Origin: Brevundimonas sp. SGAir0440 | GTDB taxonomy: Bacteria > Pseudomonadota > Alphaproteobacteria > Caulobacterales > Caulobacteraceae | Reading direction: 5' to 3' | Length of the DNA: 64,000 nt | Assembly (NCBI RefSeq): GCF_005484585.1 | Contig: NZ_CP039435.1 | Coordinates: forward strand, 1,054,001 to 1,118,000 | In this document: positions 55,184 to 64,000 of the stretch, piece after piece | How positions within the stretch are numbered: the stretch's first letter is position 1 | Layout of the letters: each line of letters opens with the position of its first letter | Made by a program: the position numbers and the translations under genes | The notes under the pieces: generated by a model | Seen by the model: the letters and a program-made list of their open reading frames with translations, nothing else | Databases searched by the model: none | What the model was told of the DNA's origin: nothing

Positions 55184-56335
55184 TTAGCGCGCGGCGGCAG
55201 GCGCGGGGGCAGGGGCGGCAGGCGTCGCCGGCTGGGGCGCCGCGGTCGCCGGGGCCACCGTCACATGGTCGCCTTCGCCCAGGAAGCCTGCGCCCTGCAC
55301 GACGACGCGCTGACCGGCCTGGACGCCCGTGACCGCGACGCGGTCGCCGCTGCGAACCCCGGTCGTGACCGGAACAAAGCGGACGACATCGCCCTGGCCC
55401 ACGACATAGACCCCGGCCTTGGCCTCGCGATAGACGACCGCCGAGGCCGGCACGACCAGGGCGGGCTGATCGCCGACGGCGATCTCGGCGCGGGCGAACA
55501 TACCGGGCCGCAGCTGGGCGCCGGGCGCCAGGGAAATACGGGCCAGGCCCAGGCGGGTCTGCGCATTGACCTCGGGCGTGACGATGCGGACCGAGCCGGT
55601 GGTCTGGCTGGCCTCGCTGGAAGTCACGATCGCGGACTGACCGGCGCGCACCAGCGACAGTTCGGTCTCCGGCACCTGGGCGTCCAGTTCCAGCCGGCCG
55701 TCGCGCACCATGCGGAACAGCTCGGTCCCGGCGGCGATGATCTGGCCCTTGGTGACGCTGCGGCTGATGATCAGGCCGCCGACGGGCGCGCGGATGGTCG
55801 CCTGCGACAGCTGGGTCTGGGTCTGGCTGAGGGCCGCGCGGGCGGCGGCCAGATTGGCGTTCGAGCTGCGCTGGTTCGCCAGGGCCGTGTCCAGCGACGC
55901 CTGGCTGAGGAAGCCGCGTTCCTTCAACTGCTGCGCGCGATCGAGCGCGGCGTTGTCACGCGCCACATTGGCCTCGGCCAGCTGCACTTGGGCCTGCTGC
56001 TGGCGCAGCTGGGCGCGCAGCAGGACGTCGTTCATCTGCACCAGCGGCTGGCCCTGACGCACGTAGGAGCCTTCGTCCACATAGACGGCGACGGCGGTCA
56101 GGCCGCCGGTCTCGGCCGCCACCGGCACCTCTTCCCAGGCGGAGACGGAGCCCGAGGCGCTGACCGTGCGGGCCAGATTGATCTGGCTCACGGTCGCGGC
56201 GGTCACGGTCTGGCGCGCGCCGGCCGCCTCCTTGCCGTCGGCCTTCTTGTCCTCTCCGCCGCCGCAGCCGGCCAGCAGCAGGACGGCCAGAACGGCCGCA
56301 CCGGCCAGAAGTGTGGGTCGGGTCGTCTGGAGCAC
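55184..56335 (-). CDS. RND periplasmic adaptor (membrane fusion protein)
   Basis: 383 aa with GTG start. The lipobox LLLAGC gives acylated C24. A lipoyl/biotinyl half ([20 protein letters not shown]) is followed by a long hairpin coiled coil (about 105-175, Gln/Ala-rich), a beta-barrel region and an Ala/Pro-rich C-terminal tail. It bridges the RND permease (next gene) and an outer-membrane channel. Confidence 0.92.
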   Translation of the reverse strand: MLQTTRPTLLAGAAVLAVLLLAGCGGGEDKKADGKEAAGARQTVTAATVSQINLARTVSASGSVSAWEEVPVAAETGGLTAVAVYVDEGSYVRQGQPLVQMNDVLLRAQLRQQQAQVQLAEANVARDNAALDRAQQLKERGFLSQASLDTALANQRSSNANLAAARAALSQTQTQLSQATIRAPVGGLIISRSVTKGQIIAAGTELFRMVRDGRLELDAQVPETELSLVRAGQSAIVTSSEASQTTGSVRIVTPEVNAQTRLGLARISLAPGAQLRPGMFARAEIAVGDQPALVVPASAVVYREAKAGVYVVGQGDVVRFVPVTTGVRSGDRVAVTGVQAGQRVVVQGAGFLGEGDHVTVAPATAAPQPATPAAPAPAPAAAR

Positions 56336-56503
56336 GGAAAAACGTCCTTGAAGAGCGATCAGGCGATGGCTGTCTCCTTATCGCGTCACAGGGCCGCGCT
56401 CAAAGACAAACGCCATCATTGCAAAGCTGTAATACGCCCGTTGATCGGGGCCGGATCGCGCCGCGTCTGGTCCCCGGCGCCCGCGCGTGATAGGGGCGCG
56501 CGG

Positions 56504-58312
<1,809 letters not shown>

Positions 58313-58327
58313 TCAGCTAGCGACGAC

Positions 58328-58357
58328 CTATCCCTCCCCGGCACGGGGGAGGGATAG
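58328..58357 (+). repeat. Perfect 12-bp hairpin after lepA
   Basis: ctatccctcccc (58328-58339) pairs with ggggagggatag (58346-58357) around ggcacg. It begins 16 bases past the lepA stop, is not followed by a T-run, and resembles the interspersed palindromic elements common in GC-rich genomes rather than a classic terminator. Confidence 0.55.
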
Positions 58358-58371
58358 CCGTTTACGCCGCC

Positions 58372-58625
58372 TCAGAGCGTGTCGTTCAATTGCTCGAACA
58401 CCGCGTCGTAGCCGTTCGCTTCCGCGAACCGCAGCGGCTTTACGCGTTCGACCAGGATTTCGCCGCGCGGGGTCTCGCCGCGTACGATCAGGCCGATCAC
58501 CTCGGCCGTATAATCGGCCAGCGGCATGGAGGCGGGGTTTTCAGCATGGCCCGGCATCAGGTCGGTGGCCACGCCGGGCGGTGCCAGTTCAGCACCTCGA
58601 CCGCAGTGTCCGACAGCTGACTCAA
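58372..58625 (-). pseudogene. Remnant of an SDR oxidoreductase gene (frameshifted 3' fragment)
   Basis: The minus-strand frame from about 58588 to 58372 encodes LAPPGVATDLMPGHAENPAS, MPLADYTAEVIGLI and LVERVKPLRFAEANGYDAVF, which looks like the C-terminus of a DltE-type SDR oxidoreductase. Upstream, QLSDTAVEVL continues it, but one frame away: a single missing base at about 58590/58591 explains the shift (VLELAPP would be restored). The 5' three-quarters of the gene is gone, replaced by the GbsR gene's promoter. So this is a decayed fragment, not a small protein. Confidence 0.68.
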
Positions 58626-58643
58626 AACGCCGTTCGTCGTTTA

Positions 58644-58661
58644 TTTCTGTCATGACAGAAA
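58644..58661. promoter_or_regulatory. Perfect 18-bp palindrome spanning the GbsR start codon
   Basis: TTTCTGTCA joins TGACAGAAA without spacer (58644-58661), and the start ATG at 58652 is inside it. It is the right size and place for an autoregulatory operator of the GbsR/MarR protein encoded here. A related 18-base site recurs before the next gene. Confidence 0.65.
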
Positions 58662-59221
58662 CGAATGACCGATCGTTGCCGCTTGCCGTTGAGCAGATCG
58701 TGCTGCGCTGGGGCGACCTTGGCGGTCAGTGGGGGGTGAATCGTTCCGTGGCTCAGATCCAGGCGCTTCTGTACCTTAGCGAGAAGCCTCTCACTGCCGA
58801 AGACATCGCCACGACCCTGGGTTTGGCGCGGTCGAATGTGTCCAACAGCCTCAAAGAACTTCTGACGTGGAAGCTCATCCACCGTGTTCCGGTCTTGGGT
58901 GACCGCCGTGATCACTACGAGGCTGAAACCGACCTCTGGCAGATGGCCACCAAGGTGGCGCAGGGTCGCAAGGCCCGTGAGATCGACCCGATGGTCGCGG
59001 CGATCAACGATGCTGTCGCCAGCGTCGACGGCCAGGGGGCAAGCATAAGTCCCGAGGTGCGTGCGCGGCTGGAACGGCTTCAAGGGTTCGTCAACACGGT
59101 CGACGGCTGGTATCAACAGATACTCGCCGTCCCTCCCGAAACACTGATGCGACTGATCCGAATGGGGTCGAAAGTCGTGAGCCTTCTGAAGTTTGTTGGG
59201 CCGAAAGATCGCGGATCTTGA
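58652..59221 (+). CDS. GbsR/MarR family transcriptional regulator
   Basis: 189 aa from ATG 58652. The winged helix-turn-helix is typical of GbsR: WGVNRSVAQIQALLYLSEKP, then AEDIATTLGLARSNVSNSLK and ELLTWKLIHRVPVLGDRRDH. The C-terminal half (about 100-189) has a long helix for dimerisation (WQMATKVAQGRKAREIDPM). GbsR proteins often sit with the transporter they repress. Here the next gene is a membrane-SRPBCC protein, and two matching palindromes flank the pair. GC is lower than in neighbouring core genes (35 of 60 at 58741-58800). Confidence 0.85.
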   Translation: MTETNDRSLPLAVEQIVLRWGDLGGQWGVNRSVAQIQALLYLSEKPLTAEDIATTLGLARSNVSNSLKELLTWKLIHRVPVLGDRRDHYEAETDLWQMATKVAQGRKAREIDPMVAAINDAVASVDGQGASISPEVRARLERLQGFVNTVDGWYQQILAVPPETLMRLIRMGSKVVSLLKFVGPKDRGS

Positions 59222-59237
59222 ATCATTTGGCCTGTAA

Positions 59238-59255
59238 TTTCTCTTTCTACAGAAA
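59238..59255. promoter_or_regulatory. Second copy of the GbsR-type palindrome geometry
   Basis: The 18-base window shares 13 of 18 positions with 58644-58661: identical TTTCT at the left end and ACAGAAA at the right end, differing only in the centre. It ends 18 bases before the GTG of the membrane-SRPBCC gene. It is likely a second operator of the same regulator. Confidence 0.5.
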
Positions 59256-59273
59256 CAAAAGACGGAGCTGGTC

Positions 59274-60263
59274 GTGGTCGACGACAACGTGACGACGCAG
59301 AAGCGTAGGCTGCATAAACGCCTTCTGTCTGGCTTCGGCCTTGCGCTGGCGATCGCGCTGAGCGCCTTTCTGCTGCTATCTGCATCGAAATCAGGCTCGA
59401 TCTGGTTCGCCAGCATCTGGTTTCTGGCGCTGCTTCCGGCCGTCCTGTGCGCCTTGATCTGCTACATCGGCGATCCGGATCGAACCCGAACGACCAGCTT
59501 TTACTGGCTGGTCCCCTGTCTGCTGGGGGTCTTAGTCTGCCTGGCTTCCTATTTCGTTCTGCAAGAAGGCGTCATCTGCATCGTCATGCTGTCGCCCGTC
59601 TGGCTCGTCAGCGGCTGGGCGGGGGCCTTCATCATGCGCTCTCAACGCCATCGTAAGGGCAAGACGCTGCAATCCAGCTTTCTGATCATTCCCTTGGCGG
59701 CGGCTATGGTGGAGGCGCAGCTTCCGACGCCCCATGAGGCTGTCGCCGTCAGCCGCACGGTTATCGTGCGCGCCGCGCCAGAGGACATCTGGCCCTACGC
59801 CGTCGCCAGCCATGACATTCGACCAGACGAGGGACGCTGGACCATCAGCCACGACGTGATCGGCATTCCACGCCCGACGGAGTCCCGCGTTGTCGGCTCC
59901 GGCATCGGCGCGGTCAGAACGGCCTATTGGGGCGACCACGTCAACTTCGAGGAGCGGATCGTCGCCTGGGCGCCGGGCCGTAAACTGGGCTGGGATTTCA
60001 ACTTCACCAATAGTTCGGTTCAGGACTACACCGACAAGCACATCTCGCCGGACGGTGAGTTTCTGACGATCAAATCCGGAGACTATGTGCTGCGCCGCAT
60101 TTCGCCCCATCAGACCGAGTTGACCCTCACGACTCGCTATGTCGCCAAAACGCACGTGAATCCGTACGCGAGAATTTGGGGCGAACTGATGATGGGCGAC
60201 ATCCATGACAATGTGCTCAGCATCATCAAGGCAAGGGCGGAGCGCGATGCGGCTCTAGGTTAG
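59274..60263 (+). CDS. Membrane protein with C-terminal SRPBCC-like domain
   Basis: 329 aa with GTG start, GGAG 8 bases before. Four or five TM helices fill about 20-150 (LALAIALSAFLLLSASK, FLALLPAVLCALICY, FYWLVPCLLGVLVC and others). Residues about 165-325 form a polyketide-cyclase/SRPBCC-like domain (SRTVIVRAAPEDIWPYAV, WAPGRKLGWDFNF, LTTRYVAKTHVNPYARIWG). The combination of lipid-binding fold and membrane domain is not one I can name. It is probably controlled by the GbsR regulator just upstream. Confidence 0.75.
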   Translation: MVDDNVTTQKRRLHKRLLSGFGLALAIALSAFLLLSASKSGSIWFASIWFLALLPAVLCALICYIGDPDRTRTTSFYWLVPCLLGVLVCLASYFVLQEGVICIVMLSPVWLVSGWAGAFIMRSQRHRKGKTLQSSFLIIPLAAAMVEAQLPTPHEAVAVSRTVIVRAAPEDIWPYAVASHDIRPDEGRWTISHDVIGIPRPTESRVVGSGIGAVRTAYWGDHVNFEERIVAWAPGRKLGWDFNFTNSSVQDYTDKHISPDGEFLTIKSGDYVLRRISPHQTELTLTTRYVAKTHVNPYARIWGELMMGDIHDNVLSIIKARAERDAALG

Positions 60264-60294
60264 AGCGAGACGGCGTGGCGGTCTCTTGAGCCAC

Positions 60295-60624
60295 CTACCC
60301 CTGCACCGTCTCCGTGATGAAGTGCCGCCCCTGCCGGTCCTCGATCTCCACCACCCACAGGTCCGGGTCGTACCCCCTCTGCCGGGCGATATAGGCGTCC
60401 AGCTCCCTTTCGCTGTCGGAGGTGACAGGCTGGATCCACAGGCGGTCGCCGTCGGTGCCGAAGGCTTCGGTGAACAGGCGGGCGGTGCGGGTGGAGGTGT
60501 CGTAGGCCTTGACGATGACCGAGCCGGCGCGAGCGTCGCCCTTTTTGACCACGGTCGCATAGGCGCCCTCGATCTGGGCGCGGCGGATCAGGGCGCTGAC
60601 CCACAGGTCGCTGGAAAGAAGCAA
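60295..60624 (-). CDS. DUF1491 family protein
   Basis: 109 aa with TTG start. The family pattern is LSSDLWVSALIRRAQIEGAY, GDARAGSVIVKAYD and YDPDLWVVEIEDRQGRHFI. It is a small cytoplasmic protein conserved in alphaproteobacteria, function unknown. It is convergent with the membrane-SRPBCC gene. Confidence 0.85.
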   Translation of the reverse strand: MLLSSDLWVSALIRRAQIEGAYATVVKKGDARAGSVIVKAYDTSTRTARLFTEAFGTDGDRLWIQPVTSDSERELDAYIARQRGYDPDLWVVEIEDRQGRHFITETVQG

Positions 60625-60679
60625 TTCGCTAACCCTGCTCGAACACGGAACCCCAACCCTGGCGCGCTAGGGTCGGGGG

Positions 60680-61540
60680 ATGAGGATAGGCCTTTCCCCC
60701 CGGCAAGCCAGAGGTTTCCTGTCGGCCGTGCTGATCGCCGCGACGCCCGTCGCCGCCTTCGCCGCGCCGCAGGACCGCTTCTATGAGCGCAGCTTCGTGC
60801 TGGCCGCCAACGACCGCTGCGGCCTGTTCGAGCCGCAGCTGACCGCCGCCCTTACGGCCGCCGCCTGGCAGGCGCGGGGCGCGGCCCTGCGCGCGGGATC
60901 CAGCGACCGGCAACTGGCCGAGACGGCGCAGCGGGCGCGGGCGCGGGCGAACACGACGCCGTGCGGCTCGACCGATCTGAAGACGGTTCAGGGCCGGGTC
61001 CAGACCGCCTTTTCCGGCTGGTCGCGCACGACGCGGATGGAGTTTCCCGGCGATCGCCGAAAGTGGAGCGCGGATCGCGCGGCCTATGCGCGCCCGACCT
61101 GGCGGTTGATGCAGGCGACCGTGACCGGCGCCTCGCCCGTGCGGTTCGGCGTGGTGGGCGGCATGGATCGGCCCGATCAACTGGCCGCCGTCGTGTCCTG
61201 GCAGGGGCGCTCGCGGCCGACCGGGGTGCGGGTGGTGATGCGCGACCACACGGTGGCGCCGCGTCCGTGGCTGTCGCACGACCTGCCGCCCGCCGCGCAG
61301 CGCCGCGCCTTCTGGGCCGCCGGCGTGACCAGCGCCGAACCGATGCTGCTGCCCGAAGGTCGCCCGGCCGGTCAGGCCTGGCTGTTCCCCGCCGCCGCCG
61401 CCGACGCCCTGTCGGCGCTGGACCCGCGTGAAGTCTTCACCGTCGAATTCCTGTTCCGCGACGGCAGCATCGCCCGCTCCACCTTCGAGGCCGGCGACTT
61501 CGCGGCGGGCCGGGCCTTCCTGGCGATGGGGCAGGTTTAG
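60680..61540 (+). CDS. Exported protein of unknown function
   Basis: 286 aa. Signal peptide ends VAAFAAPQ. The mature protein has ERSFVLAANDRCGLFEPQLT, a Cys in each of two N-terminal segments (NDRCGLF, TTPCGST) that could pair, WKxS-rich middle, and ends RAFLAMGQV. No TM helix after the signal. I do not recognise the family; it may be a caulobacterial lineage-specific periplasmic protein. Confidence 0.7.
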   Translation: MRIGLSPRQARGFLSAVLIAATPVAAFAAPQDRFYERSFVLAANDRCGLFEPQLTAALTAAAWQARGAALRAGSSDRQLAETAQRARARANTTPCGSTDLKTVQGRVQTAFSGWSRTTRMEFPGDRRKWSADRAAYARPTWRLMQATVTGASPVRFGVVGGMDRPDQLAAVVSWQGRSRPTGVRVVMRDHTVAPRPWLSHDLPPAAQRRAFWAAGVTSAEPMLLPEGRPAGQAWLFPAAAADALSALDPREVFTVEFLFRDGSIARSTFEAGDFAAGRAFLAMGQV

Positions 61541-61582
61541 GTTTCGGTTGTCGGCATTCCTCTGACGTGCATCCATCGGGCT

Positions 61583-62149
61583 ATGCGCAATGTCTTGTCA
61601 GTCGTCGTCGTTGCAGCTCTGATCACAGCCTGTTCAGGAGACGAGCCGTCGCGACCGCCCGTGATGGTGTTCGCCCAACACGACTTCGACCGCCTCTATG
61701 TCTGGGACCGCGCACCCGCGATATGGGCGAACACGCCGACATTGGTGATCGCCGAGAGAGACAGCCTGTACCCGTCAGTCCCTGACGTCAAAGTTCTGCT
61801 TTCATGCAAGGCAGACAGGAGCCTGACGGTCTGGGGAAAAGTCTACGAGTTCGGCACCGATCTCGGCGGGCCGCCGCGTTTGATGCCGATGTTCGGTCTT
61901 CGAAGCCGAGACGTGTCGCTGTTGGCCGAGCCGATATGGGAATATGGGGGCTTCAGCAAATCGGCGCATTATGTCCTGCATCCCTCGCAGGCCGAGCTCA
62001 ATCAACTGCTACGCGGGCCATGGTTTGAGGTGAGCGAAGTCTATGCTGATGGCGATGGAGCGACGCGATATCCGCCTCCGCCAAGAGAGCTGGCGGACAC
62101 CTTCATCCGACAATGCCAAACAGCAGCCGAGATTAAACAAATCGATTGA
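61583..62149 (+). CDS. Lipoprotein of unknown function
   Basis: 188 aa. The lipobox ALITAC makes C17 lipid-modified. The body contains VLLSCKADRSLTVWGKVYEF and an aromatic cluster; two further Cys (LLSCK, IRQCQ) may form a disulfide. GC is lower than in neighbours (33 of 60 at 61921-61980), suggesting recent acquisition. No homologue comes to mind. Confidence 0.68.
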   Translation: MRNVLSVVVVAALITACSGDEPSRPPVMVFAQHDFDRLYVWDRAPAIWANTPTLVIAERDSLYPSVPDVKVLLSCKADRSLTVWGKVYEFGTDLGGPPRLMPMFGLRSRDVSLLAEPIWEYGGFSKSAHYVLHPSQAELNQLLRGPWFEVSEVYADGDGATRYPPPPRELADTFIRQCQTAAEIKQID

Positions 62150-62158
62150 TGGAGAGGT

Positions 62159-63856
62159 CTAGGCTTCGACCGTGACCGGCGTCTCGTCGACAGCCGTCTC
62201 CCCCGCCACCATCACCGGCAACCGGATCATCACCGCCGCGCCTTCGCCCAGGGTGCTGTCGATGGTCATGCGGCCGCCGTGCAGTTCGGTCAGGCTGCGG
62301 ACCAGGGACAGGCCCAGGCCGGTCCCTTGCGCCTTCTGGTCGGCGCCGCCGGCCTGTTCGAAGGGGCGGCCCAGGCGTTGCAGGTCCTGCGGCGCGATGC
62401 CGACGCCGGTGTCGGACACCGCCAGATCCAGGTCCGGCCCATCGGCGTCCAGGGTGATGGTGACGGATCCGCCGGCCGGGGTGAACTTAACCGCATTGGA
62501 CAGCAGGTTCAGCGCCATCTGCTTCAGGGCGCGGGCGTCGGCGCGGACCGTGATCGGCTCGGACGGCAGGACGGCGGCCAGCTCGACCCCCTTGTCGTCC
62601 GCCTGAAGCCGGACCAGGGCGACGGCGGCGGACACGGCGTCGCGAGCGTCGAACGTCTCCATCGCCAGCTGGTAGCGCTCGGCCTCGATCTTGGACAGGT
62701 CCAGCACGTCGTTGATCAGATCCAGCAGGTGGCCGCCCGCCTGATGAATGGCGTCGGCGTAGCCGGCGTAGCGTTCGGGCAGGGGGCCGAACAGCTTCTG
62801 GCGCATGATGTCGGCGAAACCGAGCACGGCGTTCAGGGGGGTGCGCAGCTCGTGGCTCATATTGGCCAGGAAACGGGTCTTGCCGGCCGACTGGGCCTCG
62901 GCCTCGACGCGGGCGGTCTCCAGCCCTAGCTCGCGGGCGAACTGGGCCGTGCCGTCGAACGCCTGGGCGATCAGGCGCGGGCGGTCCGTCTCGTGCTGGA
63001 ACGGGCCCAGGATCATGACGACCCGGCGGTCCAGGGCGATGCGCGGCGTGAACTGGACCTCGACCGACTGGCCCGACAGGGCGCGGGCCAGGGCCGCGGA
63101 CACGGCCGGGCGGTCGGGCGCATGGACGGCCGAGATCAGGCCCTGTTCGGTCAGGGCCAGCACCGACAGGGCGGGCGGCGGCGTGCCCCAGGTCGCGACG
63201 GCGCGGCCCGACGGATCGAGCAGCAGGGTCAGGGCCGGCTGATCCTCCAGCAAAGCGGCGATCCGGGCCGCCTGTTCTTCCGCTTCGGCCAGACGACGCT
63301 GGCGCGCGCTCCAGGTCAGGCGCATGGCGGCGATGACCGCGCCCATGGCCAGCAGGCCCGATACGGCGGCCAGCAGAGGGCCTTGCGCCTCCGCTCCGTT
63401 CAGCCAGGTCGAGATCAGCCCCGCCAGCAGCGGCAGGGTCACCGCAAAGGCGCCCATCCGGGTCAGGCGATCGGCGCCGACGCGGGCATGATGCACGCCG
63501 TGATCCAGGGCGATCCCCGCCGCCAGCGGCGTCAGGATCAGGCCGGGCAGGGCGCCGGTCACGCCGCCGGTCAGGCCCGCCGAGGCGGTGGCGGCCAGGA
63601 TCCAGCCGCCCATGACGGCCAGCCTCAGCCCCACGCTGTCGCGCACCATCAGCACGACGCCGAACACGCCGGGGAAGGCCATCAGCAGCAGGGCGGCCAG
63701 CGGCGCGTCCTTCAGCCCGTCCATCATCTGGGCCGCCAGCGCCGTCAGGGCCACCGCCACCGCCCAGATGGCATGCCACAAGGCGACCAGCGGGGCGCCC
63801 AGCGCCGCGTCGTGCGTCGGGTCGTCCTCGAATCTGGCGTGGGCGTCGGGTTTCAA
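62159..63856 (-). CDS. DivJ-like sensor histidine kinase
   Basis: 565 aa with TTG start (weak ribosome-binding site, so start uncertain). About six TM helices fill 25-190, followed by a PAS-like region (about 195-300). HisKA has H335 in [20 protein letters not shown], and HATPase motifs are [15 protein letters not shown] and QGTGLGLSLVRSLTELHGG. A multi-helix N-terminus with HPK core close to PleC is what distinguishes DivJ, the stalked-pole kinase acting on DivK and PleD. I consider DivJ likely but not certain, hence no symbol. No receiver is fused or adjacent. Confidence 0.7.
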   Translation of the reverse strand: MKPDAHARFEDDPTHDAALGAPLVALWHAIWAVAVALTALAAQMMDGLKDAPLAALLLMAFPGVFGVVLMVRDSVGLRLAVMGGWILAATASAGLTGGVTGALPGLILTPLAAGIALDHGVHHARVGADRLTRMGAFAVTLPLLAGLISTWLNGAEAQGPLLAAVSGLLAMGAVIAAMRLTWSARQRRLAEAEEQAARIAALLEDQPALTLLLDPSGRAVATWGTPPPALSVLALTEQGLISAVHAPDRPAVSAALARALSGQSVEVQFTPRIALDRRVVMILGPFQHETDRPRLIAQAFDGTAQFARELGLETARVEAEAQSAGKTRFLANMSHELRTPLNAVLGFADIMRQKLFGPLPERYAGYADAIHQAGGHLLDLINDVLDLSKIEAERYQLAMETFDARDAVSAAVALVRLQADDKGVELAAVLPSEPITVRADARALKQMALNLLSNAVKFTPAGGSVTITLDADGPDLDLAVSDTGVGIAPQDLQRLGRPFEQAGGADQKAQGTGLGLSLVRSLTELHGGRMTIDSTLGEGAAVMIRLPVMVAGETAVDETPVTVEA

Positions 63857-64000
63857 GAAGGGCGGGCCATGGGTTTCGTCTGCGCCCAGACTAGGGCTGC
63901 GGCTGAGTCGGTGCGAGGCCGCTCCCCCCTGAGGCGAACCCCATTGCGGCGTTCACCATGAATATCAGGGGACAAAACGGCCGGTTGTCGTTAACGGCCG
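63857..64000. other. Region upstream of the DivJ-like kinase (window end)
   Basis: 144 bases with no gene. A single GTTAAC near 63994 resembles half of a CtrA box, but no partner half-site lies within the window. The kinase start at 63856 is TTG. Confidence 0.4.

Noticed and set aside
51956..56503. Open reading frame of over 1500 codons antisense to the RND and adaptor genes, in frame with lepA
   Set aside because: It is a shadow caused by strong third-position GC in the opposite-strand genes; LepA's own N-terminus starts at 56504 and the upstream peptide is low-complexity His/Gln/Arg/Gly.

Overview
The window is high-GC DNA (42 of 60 bases are G or C in one sampled line of the lepA gene). 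Coding capacity is dense, many starts are GTG or TTG, and neighbouring genes often overlap by 4 bases. Gene content points to an alphaproteobacterium of the family Caulobacteraceae, most likely a Brevundimonas-like organism. The supporting signs are a PleC-like kinase with a TTAA-N7-TTAA CtrA box upstream, a six-helix DivJ-like kinase, an RpoD and DnaG of caulobacterial type, and a one-Cys-domain mini flagellar protein. The assignment comes from recognising gene families, not from a database search.

Layout. (1) 1-5418: an iron/redox cassette with the tail of a TonB receptor, the PiuC dioxygenase, a bis-His PepSY membrane protein, a secreted DUF2271 protein with a textbook flavinylation motif, DUF4198, ApbE flavin transferase and a membrane-anchored diflavin reductase. 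Together they can be drawn as an NADPH-to-periplasm electron path. (2) 5441-7744: a divergent Mur-ligase / LD-carboxypeptidase pair for murein peptide recycling. (3) 8010-11928: dnaG then rpoD, the macromolecular-synthesis region; the primase has lost its zinc ligands. (4) 12176-16393: an extensin-like lipoprotein, then the two-gene bacterial NHEJ system LigD/Ku with overlapping convergent stops. (5) 16461-19627: a tightly coupled operon (VOC, SRPBCC, VOC, GST, DUF1428) divergent from an HxlR-type regulator. (6) 19632-25871: a mini flagellar protein, a DbpA/CsdA-type helicase with a structured leader, and assorted envelope and tRNA-modification genes.

(7) 26980-31445: a complete YjfIJKLMC-like PspA module arranged as two divergent operons (ATP-grasp glutathionylspermidine-synthase-like, PspA, DUF2170 / DUF2491, DUF350, DUF1190). 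(8) 31526-35497: a flavin reductase fused to an alpha/beta-hydrolase-like region, a thiolase, and a low-GC island carrying a DUF5623 protein. (9) 35498-44847: PleC, CBS protein, YfbK-type VWA protein with 22 consecutive prolines, KefB/C antiporter, tandem DUF4168 protein and S1/P1 nuclease. (10) 44853-47815: TrmJ-like methyltransferase, an interspersed inverted repeat with a GIY-YIG gene, YnfA, and NhaA with a long leader. (11) 48019-58312: TonB receptor, HisKA_2 kinase, RND efflux pair, LepA.

(12) 58372-62149: a lower-GC accessory patch with the frameshifted 3' remnant of an SDR gene, a GbsR/MarR regulator whose start codon lies inside a perfect 18-bp palindrome, a membrane-SRPBCC protein with a second copy of that palindrome's geometry, DUF1491, and two exported proteins of unknown function. 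(13) 62159-63856: the DivJ-like kinase. No tRNA, rRNA, CRISPR array, transposase or prophage was seen.
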